Part shown: positions 17,802 to 27,914 of the stretch, piece by piece
Layout of the letters: the number at the start of each line of letters is the position of its first letter
How positions within the stretch are numbered: the first letter of the stretch is position 1
From: CAWANF01 sp963783355
Lineage (GTDB): Bacteria > Bacteroidota > Rhodothermia > Balneolales > DATFMH01
Assembly (NCBI GenBank): GCA_963783355.1
Contig: CAWANF010000002.1
Coordinates: 1 to 64,000, forward strand
DNA: 64,000 bases
Reading direction: 5' to 3'
Made by a program: the position numbers and the translations under genes
The notes under the pieces: generated by a model
Database searches by the model: none
Told to the model about the DNA's origin: nothing
The model's input: the letters and a program-made list of their open reading frames with translations, nothing else

Positions 17802-19136
17802 ATGGCAATTATACGTGGAATAATCGGAATAACATCCCTGTTGGGAATTGCTTTTTTGTTTAGTACAAATAAAAAGAATATTAATTGGAGGCTGGTAGTA
17901 ATTGGAGTAAGTATTCAGCTTGTACTTGCCGTTTTTATTCTCAAGGGTAGTCAGATGGCTCTATATTTTTCACCGCTGGGCTGGCCAAAAATATTTTTTA
18001 GCTGGGTTTCTTCATTTTTTGTGGTAGTCCTGAATTTCACAACTGAAGGTGCATCATTTATATTTGGAAAACTGGCTATTAGCCCGGGCTTGAAAGGCAG
18101 TATGGGCTCATTTTTCGCATTCCAGGTTTTGCCAACGATTGTTTTCTTCGCCTCACTGACTTCCCTGCTCTATCATTATGGAATTCTGCAGAGAGTCGTA
18201 AAATTTATGTCGGTTGGAATGCAGAAACTTCTGGGTACGTCGGGAGCAGAATCCCTTTCGGTAATATCAAATATTTTTGTTGGTCAGACTGAGGCGCCGC
18301 TTATTGTAAAACCATATATCGAGAAAATGACACAGTCGGAATTGCTTGCTGTGATGACCGGAGGTATGGCAACTATTGCAGGAGGTGTTATGGCAGCTTA
18401 CATACAGATGCTCGGTAATTCTTATTCCCAGGCGCATCATGTGACTCTCGCAGCGGGACGCCTGATGTTTGCCCAGCAATTACTCGGTGCCAGTTTAATG
18501 GCAGCACCCGCGGCTCTTGTTATCTCAAAAATGATGTACCCGGAAACTGAAAAACCGTTAACAGCCGGAAAAGTACAATTAAAGATTGAAAAAACAGAAG
18601 CGAATGGCATTGATGCGGCTGCTTCGGGTGCTGCAGAAGGCTTGAAACTGGCTTTGAATGTTGGTGCCATGCTTTTGGCATTTATCGCTTTACTTGCGAT
18701 GTTCAACTCGATTTTAGGCTGGATTGGCGTTCATAGCGGGTTGGAAACCATCTTCCCGGGCCTAAATCTAAGCATACAGACTATTCTGGGATGGATTTTT
18801 GCCCCTATTGCCTGGCTTATAGGTGTTCCAACCAAGGATATTTTCCATATGGGTACTTTATTGGGAACCAAACTGGTATTAACAGAATTCATAGCTTACT
18901 TAGATTTGTCCAAGGAAGTATTGATGAATGCACTCGATCCAAAAACGGTGGTAATGGCCACATTTGCTCTGTGTGGATTTGCTAATTTCTCCTCTATTGC
19001 TATTCAAATAGGTGGAATAGGCGGTCTTGCCCCCAACAGGAAAGCCGATCTTGCAAAATTCGGTTTAAAAGCTGTCCTGGCCGGTACATTAGCCAATTTG
19101 ATGACAGCAACTATTGCCGGTATGTTGTTTACATGA
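17802..19136 (+). CDS. Concentrative nucleoside transporter (NupC/CNT family)
   Basis: 444-residue inner-membrane symporter importing nucleosides with H+ or Na+. It has an N-terminal three-helix segment, the central gate/core segment with GQTEAPLIVKPY and MTGGMATIAGG, and a C-terminal core with CGFANFSSIAIQIGG, all signatures of the CNT family. Length is normal. It starts three bases after the thymidine kinase gene, supporting pyrimidine nucleosides among its substrates. Specificity itself is inferred. Confidence 0.92.
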   Translation: MAIIRGIIGITSLLGIAFLFSTNKKNINWRLVVIGVSIQLVLAVFILKGSQMALYFSPLGWPKIFFSWVSSFFVVVLNFTTEGASFIFGKLAISPGLKGSMGSFFAFQVLPTIVFFASLTSLLYHYGILQRVVKFMSVGMQKLLGTSGAESLSVISNIFVGQTEAPLIVKPYIEKMTQSELLAVMTGGMATIAGGVMAAYIQMLGNSYSQAHHVTLAAGRLMFAQQLLGASLMAAPAALVISKMMYPETEKPLTAGKVQLKIEKTEANGIDAAASGAAEGLKLALNVGAMLLAFIALLAMFNSILGWIGVHSGLETIFPGLNLSIQTILGWIFAPIAWLIGVPTKDIFHMGTLLGTKLVLTEFIAYLDLSKEVLMNALDPKTVVMATFALCGFANFSSIAIQIGGIGGLAPNRKADLAKFGLKAVLAGTLANLMTATIAGMLFT

Positions 19137-19228
19137 CATGGGATGAATTTATTCTTGGATATAATGTGATATTTTGTTTATCTACAACATCAAATCAAAT
19201 GTGTCAAACTTAATCAGCAGAGAACCTT

Positions 19229-21292
19229 ATGAGGAATACTTCTATGAAGGTTTTATTAACTAAATCAGTCGTTGTCAGTCTGTTGATCATTATAAGTGGT
19301 TTGAATAACCATGTATATGCTTTAAATAAAAATGATCAACCCAAAGCAGGTCTTGCAATAAAAAAAGAAGGTTTAAAACCTAATGATATTGTCGGTTCCA
19401 TTAACGGACAGAAAATAACCTATCAGGAACTGATAAATAATTATTACAAATCAAGTCCTGAAGAAAGTAAAGATAAAAACAAGCTTACAACCAGGAAATT
19501 AACCGATTATTTGAATCTATATATGGCGTACAGGGCAAAATTACTTGAAGCCCGGAATGCCGGTTATTATCAAAAAGAAGAAATACTTAAAGAGTTTAAC
19601 GATTATCGACATCAATACGCATTTACCTATTGGTTTGATAAAAAACTCAAGGAGCAATTACTGAATCAACTTCTGGAACGCTCAAAAACAGAGATTCATG
19701 TTTCACATATTTTAATTCGTTTGTCTCCTACTGCCCCTCCAAAAGATACGCTGGCCGTATGGAATAAGCTGATGGAAGCGAGAAAGAAGTTTTATGAAGG
19801 CGTTCCATTTCGCAAATTGATAAAAGAGTACTCTTCGAAAAGAGGTGATGGTTTATATCTAGGAGGTGATTTAGGTTATTTCAGCGCCGGGCGTACACTT
19901 AAAGTGTTTGAAGATGTGGCTTATAATACGCCCGTAGATAGTGTCTCAATGCCTTTCCGTTCAAAATATGGGTATCATTTGATATATGTTCAGGATGTAC
20001 GCCCCACGGTTCCCGACCGGCTGGTTTCTCATATTTATTTCAGGACAACAGGTAAAAATCATTCACAGAAGGAAGCGCTTGCCAAAGCAAATAAGGTATA
20101 TAAAGAGTTGGAGAACGGTGCCTCCTGGGATTCTATGGTGGCAAAATATTCAGATGATCCCATTTCCAAAAACCGGGAAGGAAGTATTGGCTGGGTAAAT
20201 CATAATCAATATCGCCCTTCTCTTTCCGATAAAATATTTGCTCTTAAAAAGCCACATACTTATACCCGTCCGTTTGTTAGTGCTTATGGCGTGCATATTA
20301 TCCGCCTTGATTCCATACGAACATATATAAACAATGCTGAGAAAAGGCAGGAATATCTTTACAGGCTACAGCGCCTTCCCCGTTTTACTAACAATACAGC
20401 TATGGTCTTGAAAAGGGTACAGGATAAAGGGAATGCCAAAACATTCGATAAAAATTATATTTCATTTGAAAAAGCTATTCAGAATAAACCAAAGATCGAT
20501 TTTAATAATCCGGGTGTTCTTAATGGTATGATGGACAAGGCGTTGTTTGAAATTAATGACAAATTATATACGGTCAGCGATTTCCTGAATTGGCTAAAAA
20601 ATGAGAGTAAAGGGAAGAAAAATTTTACCTATGCCTATAAATACTTTCAGGATTTCAAGAATTATGCGACAAATGACCAGATTGTTCCCATAACTGAAAA
20701 CACATTTCCGAAATTCGATAATGATACTAAGGATTATTTGGATGGGTTGGTCGTTTACCAGATTACACAGGATTCAGTTTGGAATTATGTCGATTCGGAC
20801 ACAGCAAGCTTGAAGAAACTGTACGCTGAGTATCCACAGAAGTATATGTTTCATACCAGATATAAATTTCACAGGATAGCTTCGAATAAAGAAAACATTC
20901 TGAAAAAGGCCATTGTTTTAATTAAGAGTGGGGTTCCAGCCGACAGTGTTCGTTCCCGTCTGAAAGATGAGCTCAAAAAAGACCGAAGCAGTTACTTAAT
21001 AGTGAAACCGGATATGGTGAATGATATTAGTAATTTCCCTTATACAAATCTGGCAAATTTAAAACAAAATCAATTGTCAGGTCAATTTACATTTAATAAT
21101 GAGAAAAGTGTTTTCTATCTTGATGAAATATTACAACCCAGGAAAATGACTTTCGATGAGGCTTACAATTCACTGGTTACTGATTTACAGCCGATTCGGG
21201 AAAAAGAATGGTTGAGCCATATCGAGAAAAAATATTCAGTTAAAAAATATCCGGAAATAATAGAAAAAGCACTTGAGGAACAAGAGCACTAA
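19229..21292 (+). CDS. Periplasmic peptidyl-prolyl isomerase with two parvulin domains
   Basis: 687 residues with a signal peptide (about 1-31, ending NNHVYA). A helical SurA-N-like region precedes two parvulin (rotamase) domains. The first begins at VSHILIRLSPT (about residue 150) and ends YGYHLIYVQD; the second begins at VSHIYFRTT (about 265) and ends YGVHIIRLDS. A long C-terminal region of about 300 residues is not recognised. Parvulins catalyse cis-trans proline isomerisation and chaperone outer-membrane proteins. First of three related genes in a row, overlapping the second by about 20 bases. Confidence 0.88.
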   Translation: MRNTSMKVLLTKSVVVSLLIIISGLNNHVYALNKNDQPKAGLAIKKEGLKPNDIVGSINGQKITYQELINNYYKSSPEESKDKNKLTTRKLTDYLNLYMAYRAKLLEARNAGYYQKEEILKEFNDYRHQYAFTYWFDKKLKEQLLNQLLERSKTEIHVSHILIRLSPTAPPKDTLAVWNKLMEARKKFYEGVPFRKLIKEYSSKRGDGLYLGGDLGYFSAGRTLKVFEDVAYNTPVDSVSMPFRSKYGYHLIYVQDVRPTVPDRLVSHIYFRTTGKNHSQKEALAKANKVYKELENGASWDSMVAKYSDDPISKNREGSIGWVNHNQYRPSLSDKIFALKKPHTYTRPFVSAYGVHIIRLDSIRTYINNAEKRQEYLYRLQRLPRFTNNTAMVLKRVQDKGNAKTFDKNYISFEKAIQNKPKIDFNNPGVLNGMMDKALFEINDKLYTVSDFLNWLKNESKGKKNFTYAYKYFQDFKNYATNDQIVPITENTFPKFDNDTKDYLDGLVVYQITQDSVWNYVDSDTASLKKLYAEYPQKYMFHTRYKFHRIASNKENILKKAIVLIKSGVPADSVRSRLKDELKKDRSSYLIVKPDMVNDISNFPYTNLANLKQNQLSGQFTFNNEKSVFYLDEILQPRKMTFDEAYNSLVTDLQPIREKEWLSHIEKKYSVKKYPEIIEKALEEQEH

Positions 21293-22226
21293 TATTCACC
21301 TTTTGTTTCATAGTAAGAATCGTTACCCAATCGTTATTTGTTTCGTATGCATGACGTTTTTGTCTTCTTGCATACAGCCAAAGCAAACGAAGGAAGGACA
21401 GGTTATAGCCAGGGTTGGTAATGCCAGTCTGACTATGGAAGTGGTACGCAAAGAAATACCTGAATCCGTGTTCAGACAAGATAGCGCGGACGCTATTATT
21501 CGATACCGGAAAAACTGGATTTCAGAACAATTGCTTGTTCAGGAAGCCGAACGGGATGGTTTACAAAAAAACAGTGCCTACTTAAGTAAACTCAGAAGGC
21601 TGAAAAACGGTTTGCTTGCACAGACGTTACGGGATGCAATCATAGCAAAAGCCGATACTGTTGATATTACCGAGAAGGAAGCTGAGAATTACTATGAAGC
21701 TCACGAGCAGCAATTTGTTCTGAATGAACGATACGTTCGGTTCCGTCATGTCTCAACTTCAAGTATTGATAGCTGCCAGGCAGCTAAATCGGCTATAATG
21801 CATGGAGTCCCCTGGCCTGAAGTCGTGCAAAAATATGCTTTAGATAAAGATAAGACACTGAATGATTCAAAACGCTTCTGGCCAATTTCCATGGCTCTGC
21901 GAAACGATTCTCCGATGAACCACTTTCTGAGGATTATTGGAAATACAGAGATTTCTCCAATAAGATTCGTAAATGGGCGTTATCAATTTGTTCAGTTAAT
22001 GGAACAAAAACCCAAGGGGGCTCATGCTGATCTTTCCTGGGTTTTGGATCAAATTAAAGAGTGGCTGAAATTACAGAAACAAAGAAAGGTTCTAAGTACT
22101 TTCGAACGAAATCTGTATCTTAAGGCCGAAGCAAACCATGAAATTTCAATTTCGTCTTTAAATATTAATCAAAAACAAGATTCAACGACTGCAGGTAACA
22201 ATGCAGGTTCTTCTACCAGTCAATAA
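21273..22226 (+). CDS. SurA/parvulin-related lipoprotein, degenerate
   Basis: About 317 residues from TTG 21273; starts further in are possible because the true signal lies around FVCMTFLSSCIQP, where Cys would be the lipidated residue. A SurA-N-like helical segment (IARVGNASLTMEVVRKEIP, EQLLVQEAERDG) is followed by a region positioned like a parvulin domain but lacking the clear VxHILI and YGYHI signatures. This suggests a chaperone-only paralogue. It overlaps the upstream PPIase gene and is three bases from surA, so the three are co-expressed. Note the non-ATG start. Confidence 0.7.
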   Translation: MRNKSTNIHLLFHSKNRYPIVICFVCMTFLSSCIQPKQTKEGQVIARVGNASLTMEVVRKEIPESVFRQDSADAIIRYRKNWISEQLLVQEAERDGLQKNSAYLSKLRRLKNGLLAQTLRDAIIAKADTVDITEKEAENYYEAHEQQFVLNERYVRFRHVSTSSIDSCQAAKSAIMHGVPWPEVVQKYALDKDKTLNDSKRFWPISMALRNDSPMNHFLRIIGNTEISPIRFVNGRYQFVQLMEQKPKGAHADLSWVLDQIKEWLKLQKQRKVLSTFERNLYLKAEANHEISISSLNINQKQDSTTAGNNAGSSTSQ

Positions 22227-22229
22227 ATT

Positions 22230-23585
22230 ATGTTAAAACGATTCGTAAAATCTTTTTGTGTTCTAAGTGTTCTTCTTTTTACCGGATATAATACCGTGTT
22301 GGCCCAAAAAGTGGAAGTGCTCGACAAAATTGTGGCAAAAGTGAATAATCATATCATTTTAAAATCGGATGTCGACAGCGTTGTGTCCAGTTATATGCAG
22401 CAAATGAAGAATCCTCAATTCAGTAAGGCATTGTGGTATCAGGCCCTGCAGTCGGAAGTAAACAAGTATGTGATGCTGGAGAAAGCGAAATTGGATTCTG
22501 TGACTGTTTCGGATGACGATGTTAACCGTCAATTAAATCAGCGAATCAAACAAATGGAGGCTCAGGCCGGTGGCCAGCAGGCCCTGGAAAATTATTTCGG
22601 AAAGAGTATTATTGAAATCAAAGCTCAATGGCGTGGGCTATATCGCCAGGAGGCTACGATACAAAAACTCCGGCAAACGAAGGAAGCTTCAATAAAGATT
22701 ACCCGCCCGGAAGTAGAAGATTTTTTCAATTCCATACCAAAAGATTCTATACCAACCATTCCGGATGAAGTTAAAGTGGCACAGATTGTCAGAATCGCTC
22801 CACCTGATGCCAACGCTGATTCTGCCGCTTACCATCTCGCGGAGGAACTCAGAGATTCAATTGTTGTTTATCATAAAAGCATTGAAGATCTGGCTAAACG
22901 TTGGAGTGACGGCCCTTCCGGAAAATATGGCGGGCACATTCCCCTGATGAGCATGAAACAGCTGGTCCCCTCCTATGCAGCCGCGGCGGCTGCTCTTGAA
23001 CCGGGCCAGATATCTCAGGTCGTGAAATCTCCTTTTGGCTATCACGTCATCAGGTTGAATAAGAGAATCGGTGATAAAATTGATACGAATCAAATTCTGA
23101 TTAAAATCAATTCAAATAAGACGGACGATAAAGAAGCGATTAAATTTTTGGATAGTGTCCGGGATAGTGTTTTGAAATTTCACAAGAGCTTTGCCGATAT
23201 GGCCAGAAAATATTCTGATGATAAAGCTACTGCAGCTGCCGGAGGATTATTGTCGAATCCTCAAACCGGTGAAGATATGATCCCGTTAAAACAACTGGAT
23301 CCGGCATTATATCGTATCGTTTTACTTTTGACAAAAAATGGTGACATTTCTGAGCCAAAGCCCTTCACAACCAGTGGTAATAATCCTCAAAAAGCATTTC
23401 GTATCGTTCAAATGCAAAAGAGAGTTGAAAAACACAAAGCTAATTTAAAACAGGATTATAACCTGATCGAATCCTTTGCACTTCAGCACAAGAAACAACT
23501 GGTGATGAACAAATGGCTTAAAGAGTTGAAAAATGAAGTATATGTGGAATATAAAATTCCTATTCCTAAACAATATTCATCCTGA
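22230..23585 (+). CDS. surA: Periplasmic chaperone / peptidyl-prolyl isomerase SurA
   Basis: 451 residues with signal peptide (1-25, ending TVLAQ). SurA-N domain begins VEVLDKIVAKVNNHIILKSDVDS, the standard opening of SurA. A first parvulin domain follows (VKVAQIVRI to FGYHVIRLNKR), then a second region with DTNQILIKI and FADMARKYSDDKATAAAGG. SurA escorts unfolded outer-membrane proteins across the periplasm to the Bam complex; bamD is also in the window. Third gene of the parvulin trio and 30 bases before the MoxR gene. Confidence 0.9.
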   Translation: MLKRFVKSFCVLSVLLFTGYNTVLAQKVEVLDKIVAKVNNHIILKSDVDSVVSSYMQQMKNPQFSKALWYQALQSEVNKYVMLEKAKLDSVTVSDDDVNRQLNQRIKQMEAQAGGQQALENYFGKSIIEIKAQWRGLYRQEATIQKLRQTKEASIKITRPEVEDFFNSIPKDSIPTIPDEVKVAQIVRIAPPDANADSAAYHLAEELRDSIVVYHKSIEDLAKRWSDGPSGKYGGHIPLMSMKQLVPSYAAAAAALEPGQISQVVKSPFGYHVIRLNKRIGDKIDTNQILIKINSNKTDDKEAIKFLDSVRDSVLKFHKSFADMARKYSDDKATAAAGGLLSNPQTGEDMIPLKQLDPALYRIVLLLTKNGDISEPKPFTTSGNNPQKAFRIVQMQKRVEKHKANLKQDYNLIESFALQHKKQLVMNKWLKELKNEVYVEYKIPIPKQYSS

Positions 23586-23615
23586 AGTATATTATTTAGT
23601 CTAACATGAGGTTTT

Positions 23616-24608
23616 ATGAGTTCCATACCAAAGGATCCAGGGGAGGCTGCAAATGCTTTTCAAAAAGCATTTAATAATCTTCGTACTGAAATAGCAAAAG
23701 CAGTTGTAGGCCAGGAAGACATTGTAGATTTATTGCTCATTAGCCTTTTTTCACGGGGACATTGTATTCTTGTTGGCGTTCCCGGACTTGCTAAGACATT
23801 ATTGGTTCGTACGGTATCTCAAACATTAAATTTAAGTTTTAATCGTATCCAGTTTACCCCGGATTTAATGCCTGGAGACATAACCGGTACAGAAATTATT
23901 CAGGAAAATCCACAAACAGGGCACAAAGATTTTAAATTCATCAAGGGACCCATATTTTCCAACATCATTTTAGCTGATGAGATAAACAGGACGCCTCCCA
24001 AAACACAGGCAGCCTTGCTTGAGGCTATGCAGGAATATCACGTAACGGCTGCGGGGACAACCTACTCACTGCCTCTTCCCTTTTTCGTATTAGCTACACA
24101 AAACCCTATTGAACAGGAAGGAACCTATCCATTACCGGAGGCTCAACTCGACCGTTTTATGTTTAATCTGAGCCTAGATTACCCGGCTTTTGAGGAAGAA
24201 TTGGATATCGTCACCCGGACTACCTCCTCTCACACGGCGACGATCAATGCTATTCTGGAATCCGATCAAATAATGGATTTTCAAAAATTGGTTCGTCAAG
24301 TCTCGGTTCCTGAAAGTGTTTTGTCTATTGCGGTAAAACTGGTAGGCATGACACGCCCTAAATCATCATTGGCACCGGATTTCATTAATCAGTATATGAG
24401 CTGGGGTGCCGGGCCACGAGCCTCTCAATATCTGATAGTCGGCGGAAAAACACGGGCTTTGTCTCGTGGCCGGTTCAATGTTACCGAAGAAGATATTCGT
24501 GCATTAGCCATTCCCGTTTTACGACATCGTATTGTGAACAATTATGCCGCAGAAGCCGATGGTATCAGCGTAATATCAATTATTGAACGTCTCTTAAAAG
24601 AAATTTAA
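23616..24608 (+). CDS. MoxR-family AAA+ ATPase
   Basis: 330 residues. Walker A is GVPGLAKT (54-61), Walker B is ILADEINRTPPKTQ, and ATQNPIEQEGTYPLPEAQLDRF is the sensor-1 and arginine-finger region typical of MoxR proteins. MoxR ATPases act as chaperones that mature partner complexes and usually pair with VWA-domain proteins, one of which is encoded two genes downstream. No DUF58 gene, the usual close neighbour, is present. Length and motifs are normal. Confidence 0.93.
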   Translation: MSSIPKDPGEAANAFQKAFNNLRTEIAKAVVGQEDIVDLLLISLFSRGHCILVGVPGLAKTLLVRTVSQTLNLSFNRIQFTPDLMPGDITGTEIIQENPQTGHKDFKFIKGPIFSNIILADEINRTPPKTQAALLEAMQEYHVTAAGTTYSLPLPFFVLATQNPIEQEGTYPLPEAQLDRFMFNLSLDYPAFEEELDIVTRTTSSHTATINAILESDQIMDFQKLVRQVSVPESVLSIAVKLVGMTRPKSSLAPDFINQYMSWGAGPRASQYLIVGGKTRALSRGRFNVTEEDIRALAIPVLRHRIVNNYAAEADGISVISIIERLLKEI

Positions 24609-24619
24609 ATCCATCAGGC

Positions 24620-25573
24620 ATGGGATTGAATATCCTCTTATTTACCGGAGGTTTGTTCGTACTCACTTTAGGAGCCCGGTGGGTGGTTAATGGTGCTGGA
24701 AATATTGCTCTCGGTTTTGGTATTCGTCCATTCATTATTGGTGTGACTATCATTGCATTCGGCACATCATTGCCTGAGCTTGTTTTTAATATCGCTGCAC
24801 AAATACGACATTCCAGCGATTTGGGGCTTGGTAATATCATCGGCAGCAATATTGCCAATCTTGCTTTGGTAATGGGAGCCAGTGCTATTATTCGGCCTCT
24901 AAATGTTGAAAGAAGAGTCATTCGGCGGGAATTTCCTATACTTTTGATCATCACGGTAATTTTTTACCTGATTTCGTTAGATGGAGTCATTAGCCATTGG
25001 GATGGATTATCAATGCTTATTATGTTCGGCTTGTATATCTTTTATATAGCAAAAAGCGCCAGTATCGATCCCAATTTTGCAATACCTGTAACCGAATTTG
25101 ATAAAAAGAGTCAGAAAATAAAGAAATGGCGCTATTTATCTATTACAGCTATTGGTTTGCTATTTCTTATTATTGGTGCACGCCTAATGGTGGAATCATC
25201 CGTTTCTATTGCCCGTAATTTCGGCATTTCTGAACTGGTTATTGGCCTGACTATCGTTGCTGCCGGTACATCTCTTCCTGAATTAGCAGCTTCAATTGGA
25301 GCATCGTATAAAAATGAATCGGATCTATCTGTAGGAAATGTTATTGGTAGCAACATCATTAATGTTTTACTGATTATCGGACTAATAGCAGCCATTTATT
25401 CAATGCGGGTCAAAGATTTACTTACTATAGACTTATATTTTCCGATTCTTCTTGGATTGACGACTATATTGTTTTTGGTAATCCTGATACGAAGAAAATT
25501 AGGCCGTTTTGAAGGTATTATACTTGTACTTTTTTATTTTGCGTATACCTGGTTTTGTTATTATACAAACTAA
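24620..25573 (+). CDS. CaCA-family calcium/sodium antiporter
   Basis: 317-residue inner-membrane antiporter with about ten helices in two inverted halves. Both alpha-repeats are clear: IIAFGTSLPELVF with LGNIIGSNIANL near residues 45-85, and IVAAGTSLPELAAS with VGNVIGSNIINV near 215-255. These form the ion path in YrbG/NCX-type exchangers, which move Ca2+ against Na+ or H+. It begins 11 bases after the MoxR gene and sits between it and the VWA protein, an unexpected position for a transporter. Confidence 0.92.
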   Translation: MGLNILLFTGGLFVLTLGARWVVNGAGNIALGFGIRPFIIGVTIIAFGTSLPELVFNIAAQIRHSSDLGLGNIIGSNIANLALVMGASAIIRPLNVERRVIRREFPILLIITVIFYLISLDGVISHWDGLSMLIMFGLYIFYIAKSASIDPNFAIPVTEFDKKSQKIKKWRYLSITAIGLLFLIIGARLMVESSVSIARNFGISELVIGLTIVAAGTSLPELAASIGASYKNESDLSVGNVIGSNIINVLLIIGLIAAIYSMRVKDLLTIDLYFPILLGLTTILFLVILIRRKLGRFEGIILVLFYFAYTWFCYYTN

Positions 25574-25608
25574 TCTAATTTGAATCGTCACCTTTCAAAA
25601 TCATCAAT

Positions 25609-27738
25609 TTGAACCAATATTTTACAGGATATCAAACGGCTATTCCAGTATGGATCTTCATAATCCTGTTTATTCTTACGGTGATATTGGCCTGGTGGTC
25701 GTATAAAGGTTTAAAAAGTCGTTACCGGTATCTTAAGTATGTTCTTATATCACTTCGAAGTATTGTTTATTTACTTATTCTGCTCGTTCTCATAAATCCT
25801 GTCTTTGAGAGAACCACAGAAAAAAAAGTCAAACCGGATGTGGCTGTCCTGTTGGATAATTCACGGAGCATGTCCGTTGACAAAGGCGATTACCATGGAA
25901 GCTCATCATACCATGATGTTTTGAAAACCCTTGATTTAAAAGATACTTCTGACGTTCGATACGATATTTTTTCCTTTGATAACAAAATTCATCAAATCAG
26001 TGTACCAGACAGCTTAACGTTGAATGGAAATGAATCAGATCTATCACAGGCTGTCCAATACCTCAGTAAAAGTGGAGATAATTTCAAGGCTTTATTGTTA
26101 GTGACTGATGGTATTTATACAATCGGCAGAGATCCTTCTTTCACCGCTGCTAATCTGGGATATCCCGTTTATACGGTCGCTATGGGTGATACTGTTCACA
26201 GGAATGATATTATCGTTCAAAATATTTCTGCAAACCGTGAAGGATATAGGAATACGATCATACCGGTCGAAGCTACTATTGTAAATGATGGATTTCCAAA
26301 CCAGAAAATTGAGGTCCAGTTATGGCATAATAGAAAACTCATTCAAACAAAAGAAATTCAAACAAAAGATTCAAAATCGGTTCATTCAGTATCATTTCAG
26401 TTTAAACCTAAAGATACCGGACTCCAGCAATACCGGGTCGTTGTTCCCGAAATAAAGGGTGAATGGACTAATGCCAACAACCATAAAGTTTTTGATATCG
26501 ACATCAGGAACGATAAAATTAAGATCCTGGATATTGCCTTTACTATACATCCGGATGTCAAAACGGTTCGTTCAATATTGGAATCAGATAAGAGTATTGA
26601 AGTCAAAGAATTAACGTGGATAGGCCGGAGAAAATTTCTGGGTGGTTCACTTCCTTCTCGTATCGATACTATGAATATGGTGATTTTGCACGGCTTTCCC
26701 AATGACAAGCTTTCTGATTCGGAGGCCGCTACTATATATGATTTAATCAAAGATAAGCCTGTACTGCTCTTTACAACTCCAAAGACTAATTATACCACCT
26801 TAAACCGTTTATTTTCGGGACAGTTGCCTATCATAGGACAGAATGTAAACACATTGTCGGAAATTGAAATACATGAACGTTCCGAAAACTCGGCTAATCC
26901 AATTTTAGATTTACCAAGTTTTGATATTGCCCATTTGCCTGTGGTTTTCGCACCCTTGCAGAACATCAAAAAAACACCTGGATCAACTATACTTTTCGAA
27001 GCAAATTATCATGGTACAAATACACAAATCCCGGTAATTGCTATCAGGAAAATTGGAAATAATAGGATAGCCCAGGTAAACTTCTCCGGATTCTATAAAT
27101 GGTATCAAAACGAAGTACCCGGTTCCCGGAAATATATTACAGCCCTGGTTAATAATATTGTCAAATGGACTTCGGCTAAGCCCGATAACCGGCTTTTAAA
27201 AATTAATCCGGCCAGTAAAATTTTTAACGGATCGGAAAAAGCCCTTCTGAATGCGAGTCTTACAAATGAAAGTGGCCTGCCTGAGAGTCAGGGCCGAATT
27301 GACGTGGAAGTTGAGGGAACAAATTATCCACAGAAATCTTTTGCAATGATAAATCAGAGGCTAGGACAGTACTCATTAGATTTAGGGGTCTTACCTGCTG
27401 GCTTATATAATTATACAGCGACCGCAATGGTTAATTCTCATACGTTAGATAAAGAAAAAGGCCAGTTTTCTGTAGGAAGTACAAATGCGGAATTTATCAA
27501 TACAACCAGAAATGATGCACTGCTTCATTTCATATCCAAAAGCTCCGGTGGTGTTTATTTTACTTTCAAAACAGCTAATCAGATAATACCGGCGCTGCAA
27601 TCAAACGGTCTCCTAAAACCGATTATTCATACCGAACGTAGTCGTTTTTACATCTATCGCTCAGCCTGGTGGTTTTTAATCTTGCTTTTGTTACTCTCCT
27701 CTGAATGGTTTATACGAAAATATCTGGCACTTCCATAG
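25609..27738 (+). CDS. Membrane-anchored VWA-domain protein
   Basis: 709 residues from a TTG start, with two N-terminal membrane helices (about 11-31 and 47-64). A von Willebrand A domain follows, with a complete MIDAS motif (DNSRS, Asp83-Ser85-Ser87) and LLLVTDG. A long periplasmic region and a C-terminal membrane helix ending EWFIRKYLALP complete it. The middle part (MNMVILHGFP, PVLLFTTPKTNY) resembles a glutamine-amidotransferase-like fold found in such proteins; this is a weak impression. It is the likely partner of the MoxR ATPase upstream. Its transcript ends at the hairpin 27851-27885. Confidence 0.75.
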   Translation: MNQYFTGYQTAIPVWIFIILFILTVILAWWSYKGLKSRYRYLKYVLISLRSIVYLLILLVLINPVFERTTEKKVKPDVAVLLDNSRSMSVDKGDYHGSSSYHDVLKTLDLKDTSDVRYDIFSFDNKIHQISVPDSLTLNGNESDLSQAVQYLSKSGDNFKALLLVTDGIYTIGRDPSFTAANLGYPVYTVAMGDTVHRNDIIVQNISANREGYRNTIIPVEATIVNDGFPNQKIEVQLWHNRKLIQTKEIQTKDSKSVHSVSFQFKPKDTGLQQYRVVVPEIKGEWTNANNHKVFDIDIRNDKIKILDIAFTIHPDVKTVRSILESDKSIEVKELTWIGRRKFLGGSLPSRIDTMNMVILHGFPNDKLSDSEAATIYDLIKDKPVLLFTTPKTNYTTLNRLFSGQLPIIGQNVNTLSEIEIHERSENSANPILDLPSFDIAHLPVVFAPLQNIKKTPGSTILFEANYHGTNTQIPVIAIRKIGNNRIAQVNFSGFYKWYQNEVPGSRKYITALVNNIVKWTSAKPDNRLLKINPASKIFNGSEKALLNASLTNESGLPESQGRIDVEVEGTNYPQKSFAMINQRLGQYSLDLGVLPAGLYNYTATAMVNSHTLDKEKGQFSVGSTNAEFINTTRNDALLHFISKSSGGVYFTFKTANQIIPALQSNGLLKPIIHTERSRFYIYRSAWWFLILLLLLSSEWFIRKYLALP

Positions 27739-27850
27739 AGACAGGAAACGAGATATCAGACTAACTAAAATAGACTTTTGATGCCGGACTTTTGATTAAG
27801 GTCCGGCCCAGTACTGACATCAATCTATTTTATCCAGGTATACTGGCAAT

Positions 27851-27885
27851 AAAAAAGGCTGCCTGAAATTCAGACAGCCTTTTTT
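27851..27885. terminator. Bidirectional Rho-independent terminator
   Basis: AAAAAAGGCTGCCTG and CAGACAGCCTTTTTT form a 15-base stem with one G-T wobble and a five-base loop, with A-tract and T-tract on either side. It lies between convergent genes and can serve both. A second perfect 7-base hairpin (GCCGGAC 27783-27789, GTCCGGC 27801-27807) lies just upstream without a T-run. Confidence 0.9.
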
Positions 27886-27914
27886 ACTTTCAGCTGGTAA
27901 TTAAATTACCAAAA

